From Ruminococcus sp. (GTDB taxonomy: Bacteria > Bacillota > Clostridia > Oscillospirales > Ruminococcaceae): a DNA stretch of 64,000 nt. The stretch's first letter is position 1. Every line of letters begins with the position of its first letter. This document shows positions 24,909 to 33,948 of the stretch, one piece after another. The stretch covers positions 1 to 64,000 of the forward strand of contig JAJQIB010000030.1 in NCBI GenBank assembly GCA_021199375.1, given 5' to 3'. The notes under the pieces were generated by a model. That model had not been told where the DNA came from and did no database searches. It worked only from the letters and a program-made list of their open reading frames with translations. Both the position numbers and the translations under genes were made by a program.

Positions 24909-26147
24909 TTATACCATAAAGCTCTCGTAGCCCTTGTTTTCTTCTTTAATGGACTCGATTTGTGCCTTAACAGAATCAACCTCGTTTTCGATCTTATCCT
25001 TCAGCTCGTTAACCTTAGCCTGAGTATCAAGGAAGTTGTTCTTTGCCGTTTCTTTAGCTGCATTATTTGCATCTGCACGCTCGTTGATCTCAGCTTCCTT
25101 TTCATTCATAACCTTGTTTGCATGAGCAGTAGCATTGTTGTATTCCTCATCAAGCTCCGCAAGCTTCTTGCGATAATCCTCGTCAGCTCTTGCGATAGCT
25201 GCTCTGTGCTCAGCCTGAAGCTTATTTCTCTTCTCAGCTATCTCATCGCCCTCATTTAGAACATTTTCGTATGTAGCCTTTGCTTCCTCAAGATCCTTTT
25301 GGGTCTGTTCAAGCTGAGATGTGTAATCACCCTCAACGCTTCCGAGCTTAGCCTCAAGCTCTGCAAGCTTTGCATTGTTAGCAGCAATCTGTGCCTGAGC
25401 GAATGCCTTCATCTTGTCAAAAGCACTTCCCGCTGCTCCTGCAGGAATATCAAAATCAGGTGCTGGGACACTTGGTGCCGGAGTCTCCTCAACGGCTGCC
25501 TGAGCTACAGGCTCTTCGACAGGCTCTACAACCTCTTCGGGCTGTGCTCCTACCACTTCGTTTATAGGTGCATCCTCTATTGTGGCATCCTCACTAAGCT
25601 CAGGAATCTCTTCCTCAGAAATGCCCTCCATCTCAGTTTCCTCAGCTGCCACCGGCTCAGGCTCAGGAGCGGGCTCGTCAAATACATCAAGATTATCTGT
25701 GGAAATTCCCTCCATAGATACATCCTCAGCCTCTACGGGCTTTTCCTCTTCCTGTGCTGCTTCAGCAGCCTCCTGCTGTTTTTTCTTTTCCTTTTCAAGC
25801 ATATAACGCTCAAGCTTAGTCATGCCATCAGTAGGCACATCCTGCTCTTCAACAAGCGATTCAGCTTGAACTTCCGCCTCAGCAGCAGCTCTCTCCTGCT
25901 CTGCAATCTCTGCCTTAAGTGGCTGATCTTCAACGGGCTGCGGCATAGCGTTCTTTGAGCGGATAACCGTTTCAGGAATGCTGTCCTCACCACAGCGTCT
26001 TCTTATTACGTTAGTTATAACGTCAGCCTTAACCTCCAACTCTGTGGAAATCTGATCTACTGTTTTTCCCTCTTTAAACAATCTTACCATTTTGTCGTTA
26101 AGCGACTCTTCCTTCTGCTTCTTGCCGAATGTAGCGATACCGGGCAT
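24909..26147 (-). CDS. Acidic coiled-coil protein with N-terminal helix-turn-helix-like segment
   Basis: A 412-residue protein not recognised. Residues 14-55 (LNDKMVRLFKEGKTVDQIST, VITNVIRRRC) look like a small helix-turn-helix of the resolvase or homeodomain-like kind. Then comes a very acidic Glu/Ala/Pro-rich linker (about 70-240) and a long coiled coil (about 245-405: AKLAELEAKLGSVEGDYTSQ and onward). No signal or membrane segment. A structural, nucoid- or division-associated role is possible but not shown. AAAGGA lies 11 bases before the ATG. Single-gene transcript, preceded by repeat copy D. Confidence 0.6.
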   Translation of the reverse strand: MPGIATFGKKQKEESLNDKMVRLFKEGKTVDQISTELEVKADVITNVIRRRCGEDSIPETVIRSKNAMPQPVEDQPLKAEIAEQERAAAEAEVQAESLVEEQDVPTDGMTKLERYMLEKEKKKQQEAAEAAQEEEKPVEAEDVSMEGISTDNLDVFDEPAPEPEPVAAEETEMEGISEEEIPELSEDATIEDAPINEVVGAQPEEVVEPVEEPVAQAAVEETPAPSVPAPDFDIPAGAAGSAFDKMKAFAQAQIAANNAKLAELEAKLGSVEGDYTSQLEQTQKDLEEAKATYENVLNEGDEIAEKRNKLQAEHRAAIARADEDYRKKLAELDEEYNNATAHANKVMNEKEAEINERADANNAAKETAKNNFLDTQAKVNELKDKIENEVDSVKAQIESIKEENKGYESFMV

Positions 26148-26233
26148 CTGCTCATCAATCCTTTCACAAATAATTACTTTTAGCTGTACAATATCATACG
26201 AAAATTAGTTAAACGTCAGCATCTATGTATTTA

Positions 26234-26450
26234 TTTAAAGCGGAGCGAAGCGAGATATGCTTGTTGTACAAGCATACTTGTACCAAGCTCGTGAGCTGAA
26301 CGCCGCCTTAGCTTGCGCACGGCAAGCAATAGATGCAAGGAGCTGTTAGGCTCCGCCGTCTTTCAGTGGGGATTAGTTTTTTACCCCCCCCCGCTGAAAG
26401 ACGGGATGAACCACCGCCTATGAGGCGGGGGACATCATGTATTTATTATA
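26234..26450 (+). repeat. Structured dispersed repeat, copy D
   Basis: Full copy with informative base changes: the first hairpin reads GTACAAG/CTTGTAC instead of GTACGAAC/GTTCGTAC, and the long stem reads CCGTCTTTCAG/CTGAAAGACGG instead of CCGGGTTTCAG/CTGAAACCCGG in copy A. Both arms change together, so pairing is kept. Ends GGGGGACATCATGTATTTATTATA. It lies upstream of the coiled-coil protein gene. Confidence 0.9.
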
Positions 26451-26473
26451 TCACAAATCAAAAAAATAATCAA
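26445..26473 (-). promoter_or_regulatory. Promoter at the outer edge of repeat copy D
   Basis: Minus-strand TTGATT (26468-26473), 17-bp spacer, TATAAT (26445-26450), the -10 being the repeat end. The leader to the gene at 26147 would be about 290 bases. Confidence 0.72.
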
Positions 26474-26577
26474 TAGTTTCATAAAAAAATCTCCAAAAAA
26501 TAATGCAAGAAATTTTCAATCTCTATTTGTATATTTTATCAATATAATTAGTTCATTTAACAGTTTACAGGGTGAGA

Positions 26578-26611
26578 ACACGCAGATTTACTGTATAAAA
26601 CCTGCGTGTAT
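26578..26611 (-). terminator. Hairpin after the zinc-ribbon gene, possible terminator
   Basis: ACACGCAG/CTGCGTGT stem within 50 bp of the stop codon at 26625. There is no T run on the minus strand, so it may be an mRNA 3'-end stabilising hairpin instead. The remaining bases 26474-26577 show nothing I recognise. Confidence 0.35.
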
Positions 26612-26624
26612 GTAAGTTTTTGAA

Positions 26625-27395
26625 TTAAACCTCTAAATCTTCCACAATGCTAACTACAGCTGCATCCTTCTCAGAATCAGAATCTGATTCATCATTTCCT
26701 AAAAAGATAAATGCATCTGCAACAAGCACTGCTACAATCAATATGATAAGTATAATCGGCGCAATTGGCACCTTCTTTTTCGGCTGCTCACTTGTGTTGG
26801 GCATAGGAGAATACTGAGGCGCGTTCGGATAACCACTGGGCATTGCACCATTAACTGTCTGATTAGAAGTGACCTGTTGATTGTAGGGATTTGCAGCCTG
26901 CGTTCCGGTTTGCTGGGCGCTCTGATTTATAATAGGCTTTACCTGAACCCTTGTTGCTGTCTTTGGCTTTTCCTGGGGCTGCTCCTTGGACTTTTCATCT
27001 GCGCTCGAAGCACTGTCCATAGCAAATTCAGGTGTTGGAGGCGGTGCTGTAGGCTGAGAAGGCTGAGAGTCCGGCATAACCGCCGCTTCAAATCCATCGA
27101 AATGCTCGTTTGATATACCCTTATCTCCCGCAAAGGTATCATCAGTTATCACAGGACTTACAAGCTCATCCATTCCCTTAGGCAGCTCCTCTTGAGGCTG
27201 TTCCTTAGGCTTTTCAACTGCTACCTCTCTGCCGCAAACCTCACAAAATCTTGTTCCAGGCTTAAGCAGATTTCCACACTGAACGCAAAAACGATCCGGC
27301 GCTAAGCGCTGTGCCGTTACGGGTGTGCCGCAAACGGTACAAAACCTAGAACCGTCCTCTATAGGTGCTCCACAGCTTGAACATACTCTCTCCAT
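26625..27395 (-). CDS. Double zinc-ribbon membrane protein
   Basis: A 256-residue protein beginning with two zinc ribbons (CSSCGAPIEDGSRFCTVCG at 5-23 and CVQCGNLLKPGTRFCEVCG at about 38-56), then a Pro/Gln/Asn-rich disordered linker, a single membrane helix (about 212-232) and a short acidic outside end. The layout is that of many clostridial zinc-ribbon membrane proteins of unknown role. GAAGGGAAG precedes the ATG. It follows the small lipoprotein gene by 15 bp in the same transcript. Confidence 0.8.
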   Translation of the reverse strand: MERVCSSCGAPIEDGSRFCTVCGTPVTAQRLAPDRFCVQCGNLLKPGTRFCEVCGREVAVEKPKEQPQEELPKGMDELVSPVITDDTFAGDKGISNEHFDGFEAAVMPDSQPSQPTAPPPTPEFAMDSASSADEKSKEQPQEKPKTATRVQVKPIINQSAQQTGTQAANPYNQQVTSNQTVNGAMPSGYPNAPQYSPMPNTSEQPKKKVPIAPIILIILIVAVLVADAFIFLGNDESDSDSEKDAAVVSIVEDLEV

Positions 27396-27410
27396 AACAA
27401 TCTTCCCTTC

Positions 27411-27935
27411 TTAATCAGTTGTGCTTGTAAACTCAAAGGAGTCTATTATTTCTCCGTAAGCATACCAAACATTCTCATATCTCACAACATAAAGCTCACG
27501 CTCGTCATAAGCTGTACCGCTGGTAGTTTGTACGCTAAACTCGACATTTAAAGCCAAAGCCTTAGTGAAATCCACACGCACGCCATAACGCTGCTTGGCA
27601 TCCGCCTCAAGCTCTGAAAGCTCTACATCGTCAAGCTCATCACTATCGCTTATCGCAGCCCTCATTCGGCTCAGGTATTCGCTTTTATCAAATGCTGCAC
27701 TTAAAAATCCCTCTTCATAGGATTCATCATTCTCAAAGCTAGCCTTTTCATAAGGAAACCAACAGCTAAGATAGGCTATCTCGTCATCATTATTTATTGC
27801 AGCCTTCATCGTGTTGATCGGCTGCTCGTAATTTAGCGAGCTGTCCGTATCATCACCGCATCCTACAAGCGTCATCACAGCAAGCGTACAAAAAACTATA
27901 CAAAGCTTTTTTATCGACATTAATATCAACTTCAT
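27411..27935 (-). CDS. Small lipoprotein, unknown function
   Basis: A 174-residue lipoprotein: signal peptide ending LVGC (Cys 26 from this start), then a soluble domain (INTMKAAINNDDEIAYLSCW, FTKALALNVEFSVQ, YENVWYAYGEIIDSF) that resembles the DUF4878/NTF2-like lipoprotein pattern in secondary structure only. A second Met five codons in (27920) is an equally weak start. Upstream there is a clear promoter. It shares a transcript with the zinc-ribbon protein, so the two may act together at the envelope; this is inference. Confidence 0.7.
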   Translation of the reverse strand: MKLILMSIKKLCIVFCTLAVMTLVGCGDDTDSSLNYEQPINTMKAAINNDDEIAYLSCWFPYEKASFENDESYEEGFLSAAFDKSEYLSRMRAAISDSDELDDVELSELEADAKQRYGVRVDFTKALALNVEFSVQTTSGTAYDERELYVVRYENVWYAYGEIIDSFEFTSTTD

Positions 27936-27968
27936 TTAAAAATTTAACGTGCATTTACGTCTACAATA

Positions 27969-27997
27969 ATAATACACTATTTTTTCTTATTTGTCAA
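27969..27997 (-). promoter_or_regulatory. Promoter for the lipoprotein-zinc ribbon pair
   Basis: Minus-strand TTGACA (27992-27997), 17-bp spacer, TATTAT (27969-27974). Confidence 0.72.
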
Positions 27998-28044
27998 GAG
28001 AAACTCTATCCAAATTTACAAGGCATCGCTTGTATAAAATGCAC

Positions 28045-28503
28045 TCACAAAATTTTGCCGTTTCTACACTCAAGTACAATTGTAAAGGGACCATCATTTG
28101 TAAGACTAACCTTCATATCCGCACCAAAGCTTCCGCTCTCAACGCTGCCCTCAATTTTCTCTCTACAGCAAAGCTTAAAATGCTCATAAAGCTCCTCAGC
28201 AAGACTCGGCTCACCGGCATTTATAAAGCTCGGTCTGTTACCGTGTGAGCAATCAGCACAAAGCGTAAACTGTGAGATAACAAGCAAATCCCCATGAATA
28301 TCATTAACACTAAGGTTTGTCTTGTCATTTTCATCTGAAAAAATGCGCATCCTCGCTATTTTTTCGGCTAATTTTTCACACTCTGCTTTTGTGTCGTTCT
28401 GCTCAACTCCAAGAAGAACCAAAAGTCCGTTGCCAATGCTGCCGATAACCTCGCCATCAACCGTCACACTGGCGGATGTCACTCTTTGAATTACCGTTTT
28501 CAT
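28045..28503 (-). CDS. dtd: D-aminoacyl-tRNA deacylase
   Basis: A 152-residue Dtd that removes D-amino acids (and glycine) wrongly attached to tRNA. Both catalytic-pocket motifs are present: SQFTLCAD (about 77-84) and NDGPFTI (about 137-143, the Gly-Pro motif). AGGAAAG precedes the ATG at moderate spacing. It follows the LacX-type epimerase by 4 bp, so the two are co-transcribed although functionally unrelated. Length is typical. Confidence 0.95.
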   Translation of the reverse strand: MKTVIQRVTSASVTVDGEVIGSIGNGLLVLLGVEQNDTKAECEKLAEKIARMRIFSDENDKTNLSVNDIHGDLLVISQFTLCADCSHGNRPSFINAGEPSLAEELYEHFKLCCREKIEGSVESGSFGADMKVSLTNDGPFTIVLECRNGKIL

Positions 28504-28507
28504 GTTA

Positions 28508-29356
28508 TTAAAGCTTTCCTATTTCTATAAAATATTTATACTCATAAGCCTCGCCTGATGCTAAGCATATTGCGTGAGGCTTTTTCTCAATGTCATCAAA
28601 CTCATCGTCTGCATAAACAGGAACACTTGTCCACGGCTCAAGACATATAAACTGCGCAGCCTTATTTCCCGTTACCGTCCATACAGCTATGCACTCCGAC
28701 TGTGGAAACCTAAGGCAAACATATCTGCCGTCATTTCTTTTGAGCGTCACCGAGCTTGATGCCGGATGATCCTTCATGATAACATCATAATCAAATTGCT
28801 TGCGATTAAGCATCAGGATTCTTTCGTTGTTAAGCACTGTACGTTCACCGTTCGGTGTCGGCTGAACTATCGTTTCATCGCATTCGTACTCGACTACACA
28901 CTCTCCCGACTCTATGTCACAAATAAATGCTGGATGTCCGCCGAGATAAAAATACATATTTCCTTCGCCATTATTAGTAACAATGCTTTTGACCTCAAGC
29001 TCACCGTCATTTATCTTATAAATCACCTTAAGACAAAAATCATACGGGTAGCAAGCTTTAGTTTTATCATTCGACTTAAGTGTAAACTCTACACCTGCAT
29101 CATCCTGCGCTGTTAGCTCAAAGCGTGAGTCCCTTGCAAATCCGTGATTTGACAGCATCGTGTACTCCTTACCGTTTGCCTTATACTTGTTATCCTTTGG
29201 CGAACAGATAAATGGGAAAAGAACAGGTGCATACCGCTTCCAAGCATCACCACACTGCCATAAATACTCCTCACCGCTAAGCTTAAGCGAATGCAGCTCT
29301 GCACCCTGCTCGTCAGCAGTAAAGCTTAAATTTCCAATAGTCTTTGTAACCTCCAT
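28508..29356 (-). CDS. Aldose 1-epimerase family protein, LacX type
   Basis: A 282-residue galactose-mutarotase-fold protein of the LacX branch: [17 protein letters not shown] near the start, [29 protein letters not shown], and GGHPAFICD with the conserved His. It probably acts on a phosphorylated or free aldose; substrate unknown. AAGGGATGATATT precedes the ATG. It is a second mutarotase-like gene in this window, distinct from that at 14-15 kb. Confidence 0.85.
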   Translation of the reverse strand: MEVTKTIGNLSFTADEQGAELHSLKLSGEEYLWQCGDAWKRYAPVLFPFICSPKDNKYKANGKEYTMLSNHGFARDSRFELTAQDDAGVEFTLKSNDKTKACYPYDFCLKVIYKINDGELEVKSIVTNNGEGNMYFYLGGHPAFICDIESGECVVEYECDETIVQPTPNGERTVLNNERILMLNRKQFDYDVIMKDHPASSSVTLKRNDGRYVCLRFPQSECIAVWTVTGNKAAQFICLEPWTSVPVYADDEFDDIEKKPHAICLASGEAYEYKYFIEIGKL

Positions 29357-29383
29357 AATATCATCCCTTCAAAAAAAGTCTAA

Positions 29384-29466
29384 ATCTAAGCAAGATAAGC
29401 TTGTATACAATCTTGACTCGTTAGCTTGCTAATTGTCACCACATGAAATTTTACATTTATTTATAC
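29384..29466 (+). repeat. Possible decayed dispersed repeat, copy G
   Basis: TAAGCAAGATAAGCTTGTATAC and, at the other end, TTTTACATTTATTTATAC resemble the left and right ends of the structured repeat. The internal hairpins are lost. It lies just upstream of the LacX-type gene, as expected for this family, but no -35 box was found at the usual place. Confidence 0.35.
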
Positions 29467-29513
29467 AACAAAAGCAGAGCGACTCACCGCCGCCCTGCCT
29501 TAAGCTTCAGTAT

Positions 29514-30293
29514 TTATTTTTTTGAATCAGAATATGAATAGCTGTAGCCATAACCATAGCTATATCCGTATCCATATCTGTACCCGCCGTATCTCTTTCC
29601 GCGTTTTCCTGTAGAGGTCGGTACATTTGTTATTACTGCGCCGAGAACTGATCCCTTTGCAAAGCTTATTGCATCAACCGCATGCTGATATGAATCGTAG
29701 GTAGTAACTCCTGACATTGCTGTTAGCACAACTCCTGCTATCGCATCCGAAAGAGTTAATACATCAGATACAATATTTACAGGCGGTGTGTCTATAATTA
29801 TATAGTCGTAATATGAAGAAAGCTCATCAAGCAGCTCCTTCATATTTTCAGAAGCAAGCATTTCGGAGGGGTTAGGCGGAATAGGACCGCTTGTTACTAC
29901 ATCCAGTCCGGGAATAATGTCCTCATTTACCACACTTCTGAAGGATGACATGCCGCAAAGCAGGGTGGAGAGTCCCTCTTTATTCTTTAGTCTGAACAGC
30001 TTATGCTGAACAGACTTTCTTAGGTCTGCATCTATAAGCAAAACCTTTGCCTGCATCTGCGCAAATGTAAGTGATAAATTTGCCGCTAATGTGGATTTTC
30101 CCTCGTGCTGAACCGAGCTTGTAATTGCAAAAACCTTTTGCTTTTTTGTAGAAAGGCTAAAAACTAAATTTGCACGAAGTGTCTTTAATGCCTCAGTTGC
30201 CTGAAAGGAGAATTCTCTATCTAAAAGCGTGAAGTATTTTCTCTTTGATGAGGACTTTTTTGCACTTGATTTCGTGGTCTTTTCATCACTCAT
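29514..30293 (-). CDS. CpsD/CapB-type BY-kinase (tyrosine kinase)
   Basis: A 259-residue bacterial tyrosine kinase partner of the Wzz-like protein. Walker A' is SSVQHEGKSTLAAN (about 56-69), Walker A VLLIDADLRKS, Walker B YIIIDTPPVN. The C terminus is a Tyr cluster (GKRYGGYRYGYGYSYGYG followed by YSYSYSD) with about ten Tyr, the autophosphorylation tail. It controls polysaccharide chain length or export. GGGAGGTG lies before the ATG, which overlaps the end of the Wzz-like gene by 8 bp. Lys/Ser-rich N terminus. Confidence 0.92.
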   Translation of the reverse strand: MSDEKTTKSSAKKSSSKRKYFTLLDREFSFQATEALKTLRANLVFSLSTKKQKVFAITSSVQHEGKSTLAANLSLTFAQMQAKVLLIDADLRKSVQHKLFRLKNKEGLSTLLCGMSSFRSVVNEDIIPGLDVVTSGPIPPNPSEMLASENMKELLDELSSYYDYIIIDTPPVNIVSDVLTLSDAIAGVVLTAMSGVTTYDSYQHAVDAISFAKGSVLGAVITNVPTSTGKRGKRYGGYRYGYGYSYGYGYSYSYSDSKK

Positions 30294-31068
30294 ACTTCAC
30301 ACCTCCCTTAGATTCATAAAGGTCAGGAATCTCTGCTAAAATCGGAATATCCTTGAACTTTCTCTTGAAATCCTCTGCTGTCTTTACTCGATTGTCTATC
30401 ATATCCATAATTACAATAATCGCAACAGCTGCTATGAAGCCTATCAGAAGTCCTATCATGGTAATTCTAGTCACATTTGGTGATGAAGGAGATGTAGGAA
30501 CCTTTGCCTCGCCTATAGACTCAACCGAGCCCGCCTTTGTAACTCTTGTCAAAAGGTCGGGTGCTATATTTGATATGTATGTACAGATATCAGCTGAAAG
30601 CTGCGGATTTTCTGTAGTAGCCGTGATAGAGATAACCTCTGTTTCATTTACCGACTCAATTGTTACAAGCGAGCGAATCTGACTTGCAGAAATCGACTGA
30701 GTGCCTCCATTATAGCTTATGGTAAAAACCTTTTCCAAATCGCTTATGTCATAATCCTCAAGAAGATATGTCGATACCTCATCATAAACCACATCGTCAT
30801 CGAGAATAACTATGTATGTTTCAGCAAGTGCCTGAGAAGCACTGATATCCGCCTGCGTAGCCTTTCCGTCCTCGCCAACAGAATCGGTATCACTTGCGTT
30901 ATTAACATAAATAGAAATAGACGACGTATATTTTACCGGAAGAACCAGCTTAGCATAAGCAAAGCCACAAAGCGCACCGACCACCGTAAGTAGTATAATT
31001 AGCGGGAGCTTTGATACCAGCAGATAAAATATGTCGGTTAAATTAATTTCCTGTTCCTTTGTTTCCAT
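30286..31068 (-). CDS. Wzz/CpsC-type chain-length determinant and kinase activator
   Basis: A 260-residue protein with two membrane segments (about 17-37 and 208-228) flanking an outside domain: the Wzz layout. The short cytoplasmic C terminus would activate the BY-kinase encoded next. The Pro-rich motif before the second helix (AKVPTSPSSPNVT) is typical. AGGAGAAG precedes the ATG. Together with the kinase it forms a two-gene unit behind its own promoter, directly downstream of the polymer export and synthesis genes at 32-36 kb. Confidence 0.92.
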   Translation of the reverse strand: METKEQEINLTDIFYLLVSKLPLIILLTVVGALCGFAYAKLVLPVKYTSSISIYVNNASDTDSVGEDGKATQADISASQALAETYIVILDDDVVYDEVSTYLLEDYDISDLEKVFTISYNGGTQSISASQIRSLVTIESVNETEVISITATTENPQLSADICTYISNIAPDLLTRVTKAGSVESIGEAKVPTSPSSPNVTRITMIGLLIGFIAAVAIIVIMDMIDNRVKTAEDFKRKFKDIPILAEIPDLYESKGGVKYE

Positions 31069-31133
31069 TAAATCTTCTCCTAATAATACCTATTTTCAAT
31101 TCAAAGCTGATTTCAAAAAGAAACCACATTTTT

Positions 31134-31162
31134 ATTATAACCTATTTTTCTTGTTTTGTCAA
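31134..31162 (-). promoter_or_regulatory. Promoter for the Wzz/BY-kinase pair
   Basis: Minus-strand TTGACA (31157-31162), 17-bp spacer, TATAAT (31134-31139). Confidence 0.85.
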
Positions 31163-31201
31163 CACTATTTAGTTGGTTTTTTTAGGGAATCTGTCAAAAT
31201 A

Positions 31202-32005
31202 TCAGCTTTTCATCCCTAACAACCTCAAAGCATTGATTCCAAAAATTTTATCTCTGTCATCATCACTAATATTAAGTCTTAATAGCTTTTCAATCATCTT
31301 CTGCGCGCTCTCCCACGGACAATCGCTTCCTAAAAGTATGCGATCGACACCATGCTTGTAAATGATTTTTTCCATAAGCTCATCAGGACAAGCAGAAGTA
31401 AAGGATGTATCAAAATAAACCTCTCCATCTACTCCAGCAAGCAGGTCATAAACCTCATTCCAACGTGCATTGCCGCCTAAATGTGCAAGCACCACCTTCA
31501 TACTAGGATGCCGCTTTAATACATTGGCAACACCCTGTGGAGTACAGTGTAAAAGCTCCGGTGATGCATAGTCAAGTCCTGCATGAAGCACCAAGGGCAG
31601 GTCAAGCTGTGTTATAGTATCATAAAGCTCATCCAACGATGGATCTTCAACCATAAACTGCTGAAAATCAGGATGCAGCTTAACTCCGTGAAGTCCAAGC
31701 TCCTTTATACGAATAAGCTCCTGAACAAAATCATCCGCCTTAGGGTGTACACTTCCAAAAGCTATTATACGCTCGTTTTCACTGTCAATCTCAGCAGCCC
31801 AGTCATTTATCACAGCTTGCTGTGTGGGCTTTGTCGCTATTGAAAGCATCACACTTCTGTCGACTCCCCACTCGTCCATACGATTTACAAGCTGTTCAAC
31901 AAGTCCATGAGTATACGGCTCAAGTCCGCTCATTTCCTCTAAGCGAGTCATCGCACGCTCAGCTATTTTTGGATTAAAGGCGTGCGTGTGAAAATCTATT
32001 ATCAT
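31202..32005 (-). CDS. Metal-dependent amidohydrolase-2 family protein
   Basis: A 267-residue TIM-barrel amidohydrolase: metal site IIDFHTHAFNP at residues 2-12, GVKLHPDFQQF around 120, VLAHLGGNARW near 180, and LLGSDCPW with the final Asp near 235. Family members include decarboxylases and hydrolases; substrate unknown. The ATG at 32005 has GAGGTG 7 bases upstream; the open frame's earlier start is not used. It lies right after the TagH-like gene on the same strand, so it is within the polymer gene run, perhaps by chance. Confidence 0.85.
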   Translation of the reverse strand: MIIDFHTHAFNPKIAERAMTRLEEMSGLEPYTHGLVEQLVNRMDEWGVDRSVMLSIATKPTQQAVINDWAAEIDSENERIIAFGSVHPKADDFVQELIRIKELGLHGVKLHPDFQQFMVEDPSLDELYDTITQLDLPLVLHAGLDYASPELLHCTPQGVANVLKRHPSMKVVLAHLGGNARWNEVYDLLAGVDGEVYFDTSFTSACPDELMEKIIYKHGVDRILLGSDCPWESAQKMIEKLLRLNISDDDRDKIFGINALRLLGMKS

Positions 32006-32009
32006 ATCA

Positions 32010-33059
32010 TCACACCTCATTAGAACCAGCGTCACTTGCTTGTTCGCTTTCTATAGAAGCTGCCGCTTCCCTTTCCAAACGCTCCTTCTCCTCACGCTTT
32101 CTTTTAGCTTCAAGACGCTTTTGACGCTTTCTTTTTCTTGCTTCCTTCTTCTCACGACGAATACGCTTGATTTCCTCAATGTCCGCATTGTATTTTTCTA
32201 ACGCTTCCTCAACAGTGCCATCTACGCATACAGTTCCATTTTTTAGATAAATCGCTCTGTTACAGGTGCTTTTTAGGGCATCTGCTGAATGTGAAACGAA
32301 AAGCACAGTTACACCTTGTGCTATGAGGTTATTTATCGCTTTTCTGCACTTCTTTCTAAAACGTGCATCTCCCACGCTTAACGCTTCGTCCACCACAAGT
32401 ATGTCAGGACGGATATTAATATTTATTGCAAAGCCCAAGCGCATTTTCATTCCGCTAGAATAGGTTCTTACCGGTTGATCTATATACTCGCCCAAATCAG
32501 CAAATTCTACAATATCATCCTCAATTTCAGCTACGTCATCTTCAGTAAGTCCGAGCAGCAAGCCCTTCAATGCAATATTTTCTCGACCCGTCATTTCAGC
32601 TGAAAAGCCTGCTGTAAGCTCCAAAAGTGCCGCTACCTTACCTCTTACGGTTATATCTCCTTTAGTAGGATAGCTTACACCTGTAATTAGCTTGAGAATT
32701 GTGGATTTTCCCGCTCCGTTTCTTCCGATAAATCCTACCGACTCGCCGGGATAAATCTTAAATGACACATCGTCAAGTGCAGGATGCTCCTTCACTCCCT
32801 TGTTGTTAGTAAACATTGCCTTAAAGCGGGAACGTTCGGTGCCGTAAAGAAAATACCGCTTCGTGACATTTTCAAACTCTATTGCTGGAGGAAGATCATA
32901 TCTTATCTTGTCGTTTTCTTTTGTTTCCTTATTTTCTTCAGTCGCTTGCTCGGGCGGCAATTCACTTACGCTTGCTTCAGCTGCGTTTGTTAAAACAGCC
33001 TTCTCTTGTATGCTTTGTGTATCAGCAGTGCTTGTATTTTCATTTATATTCTCACTCAT
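32010..33059 (-). CDS. Polysaccharide/teichoic acid export ABC ATPase (TagH/Wzt-like)
   Basis: A 349-residue ATPase of the ABC-2 polymer-export type. Walker A GRNGAGKS, signature YSSGMKMRLGFA, Walker B ILVVDEALSVGD and switch FVSHSADAL. It has a 55-residue disordered N-terminal extension and, after about residue 290, a strongly basic helix (RREKKEARKRKRQKRLEAKR) instead of the carbohydrate-binding domain of Wzt. Works with the permease gene upstream to flip or export the lipid-linked polymer. AAGGAG lies 13 bases before the ATG. Confidence 0.9.
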   Translation of the reverse strand: MSENINENTSTADTQSIQEKAVLTNAAEASVSELPPEQATEENKETKENDKIRYDLPPAIEFENVTKRYFLYGTERSRFKAMFTNNKGVKEHPALDDVSFKIYPGESVGFIGRNGAGKSTILKLITGVSYPTKGDITVRGKVAALLELTAGFSAEMTGRENIALKGLLLGLTEDDVAEIEDDIVEFADLGEYIDQPVRTYSSGMKMRLGFAININIRPDILVVDEALSVGDARFRKKCRKAINNLIAQGVTVLFVSHSADALKSTCNRAIYLKNGTVCVDGTVEEALEKYNADIEEIKRIRREKKEARKRKRQKRLEAKRKREEKERLEREAAASIESEQASDAGSNEV

Positions 33060-33086
33060 ATTATCATTCTCGCTCCTTTGCTATTA

Positions 33087-33944
33087 CTACAGCACATCCG
33101 GGATGAGCTTATGAAGCTTCTTGTAAAAATGACTGCCCAAAAGTATAAGTATAAGCATCTCTGCAAAAAGTATAAGCGTTTCGGTAAGACAGTCACTGCT
33201 AAATGCAAGCTCATTATAAAGAAACGTTTTGCGATAACCGTTAATAAAATAGTTTATCGGATTAAAATACATAAGCCGACGCAGCCAAACGTTTTCGAGG
33301 GAATAGGGGTCCCAAACGATTCCCGACAGCCAAAAGAGTCCTGTCATAATCGAGCTTACCAGATTCTCGAAGTCCTTGCTAAACGCCGACATCGGTGCCG
33401 TTGTCCATGAGAGTATCCAGAAGAAAATAAACATCATCGGACAGTAATAGAGAAACTGCAAATTATACACGCTAGGACAATATCCGCTTGCGATTAACAC
33501 TACATACATTATAACACACAGCAGTACATGAATCATTAACGATGCCACATTCGTAAAGGTCATTATGTTCGACATCGGAAAGCTAATACGTGTTACATAT
33601 TGGCGATTGCTTCGTATAGATCTTGCTCCGCCCAAAATTGCCTCGCTGATGTAAAACCACGGCACATAGCCTACAAGCATAAAGTAAAAGCGAGGAAAGC
33701 CTGCTACTGTACCCGAACCACGTATTCCGATATCAAACGCAAACCATAAAATAAATAGCGTAAACGAAGGCTTAATCAGTGCCCAAAGGGGTCCTAAAAG
33801 CGCACCCTTGTAGGTCTTTCTGAGGTGATTAACAGCAAGTCTGAAAATCTTCTTGCCCTGACCCTTATGTTCAGTGATAATAGTGCCAATTCCCGTACGT
33901 TCCTTCTTTTTTGTTGTATACAAATATTCGGTTGAATCCGACAT
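33087..33944 (-). CDS. Polysaccharide/teichoic acid export ABC permease (TagG-like)
   Basis: A 285-residue ABC-2 permease with about six membrane helices. RKTYKGALLGPLWALIKPSF is the family's amphipathic entry motif, and NPINYFINGYRKTFLYNE near residue 230 is typical of TagG/RfbA-type permeases. It pairs with the downstream ATPase to export a lipid-linked glycan or teichoic acid. AGGAAGG precedes the ATG. It starts 4 bp after the TagB/F-like gene stop. Confidence 0.92.
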   Translation of the reverse strand: MSDSTEYLYTTKKKERTGIGTIITEHKGQGKKIFRLAVNHLRKTYKGALLGPLWALIKPSFTLFILWFAFDIGIRGSGTVAGFPRFYFMLVGYVPWFYISEAILGGARSIRSNRQYVTRISFPMSNIMTFTNVASLMIHVLLCVIMYVVLIASGYCPSVYNLQFLYYCPMMFIFFWILSWTTAPMSAFSKDFENLVSSIMTGLFWLSGIVWDPYSLENVWLRRLMYFNPINYFINGYRKTFLYNELAFSSDCLTETLILFAEMLILILLGSHFYKKLHKLIPDVL

Positions 33945-33948
33945 AATT

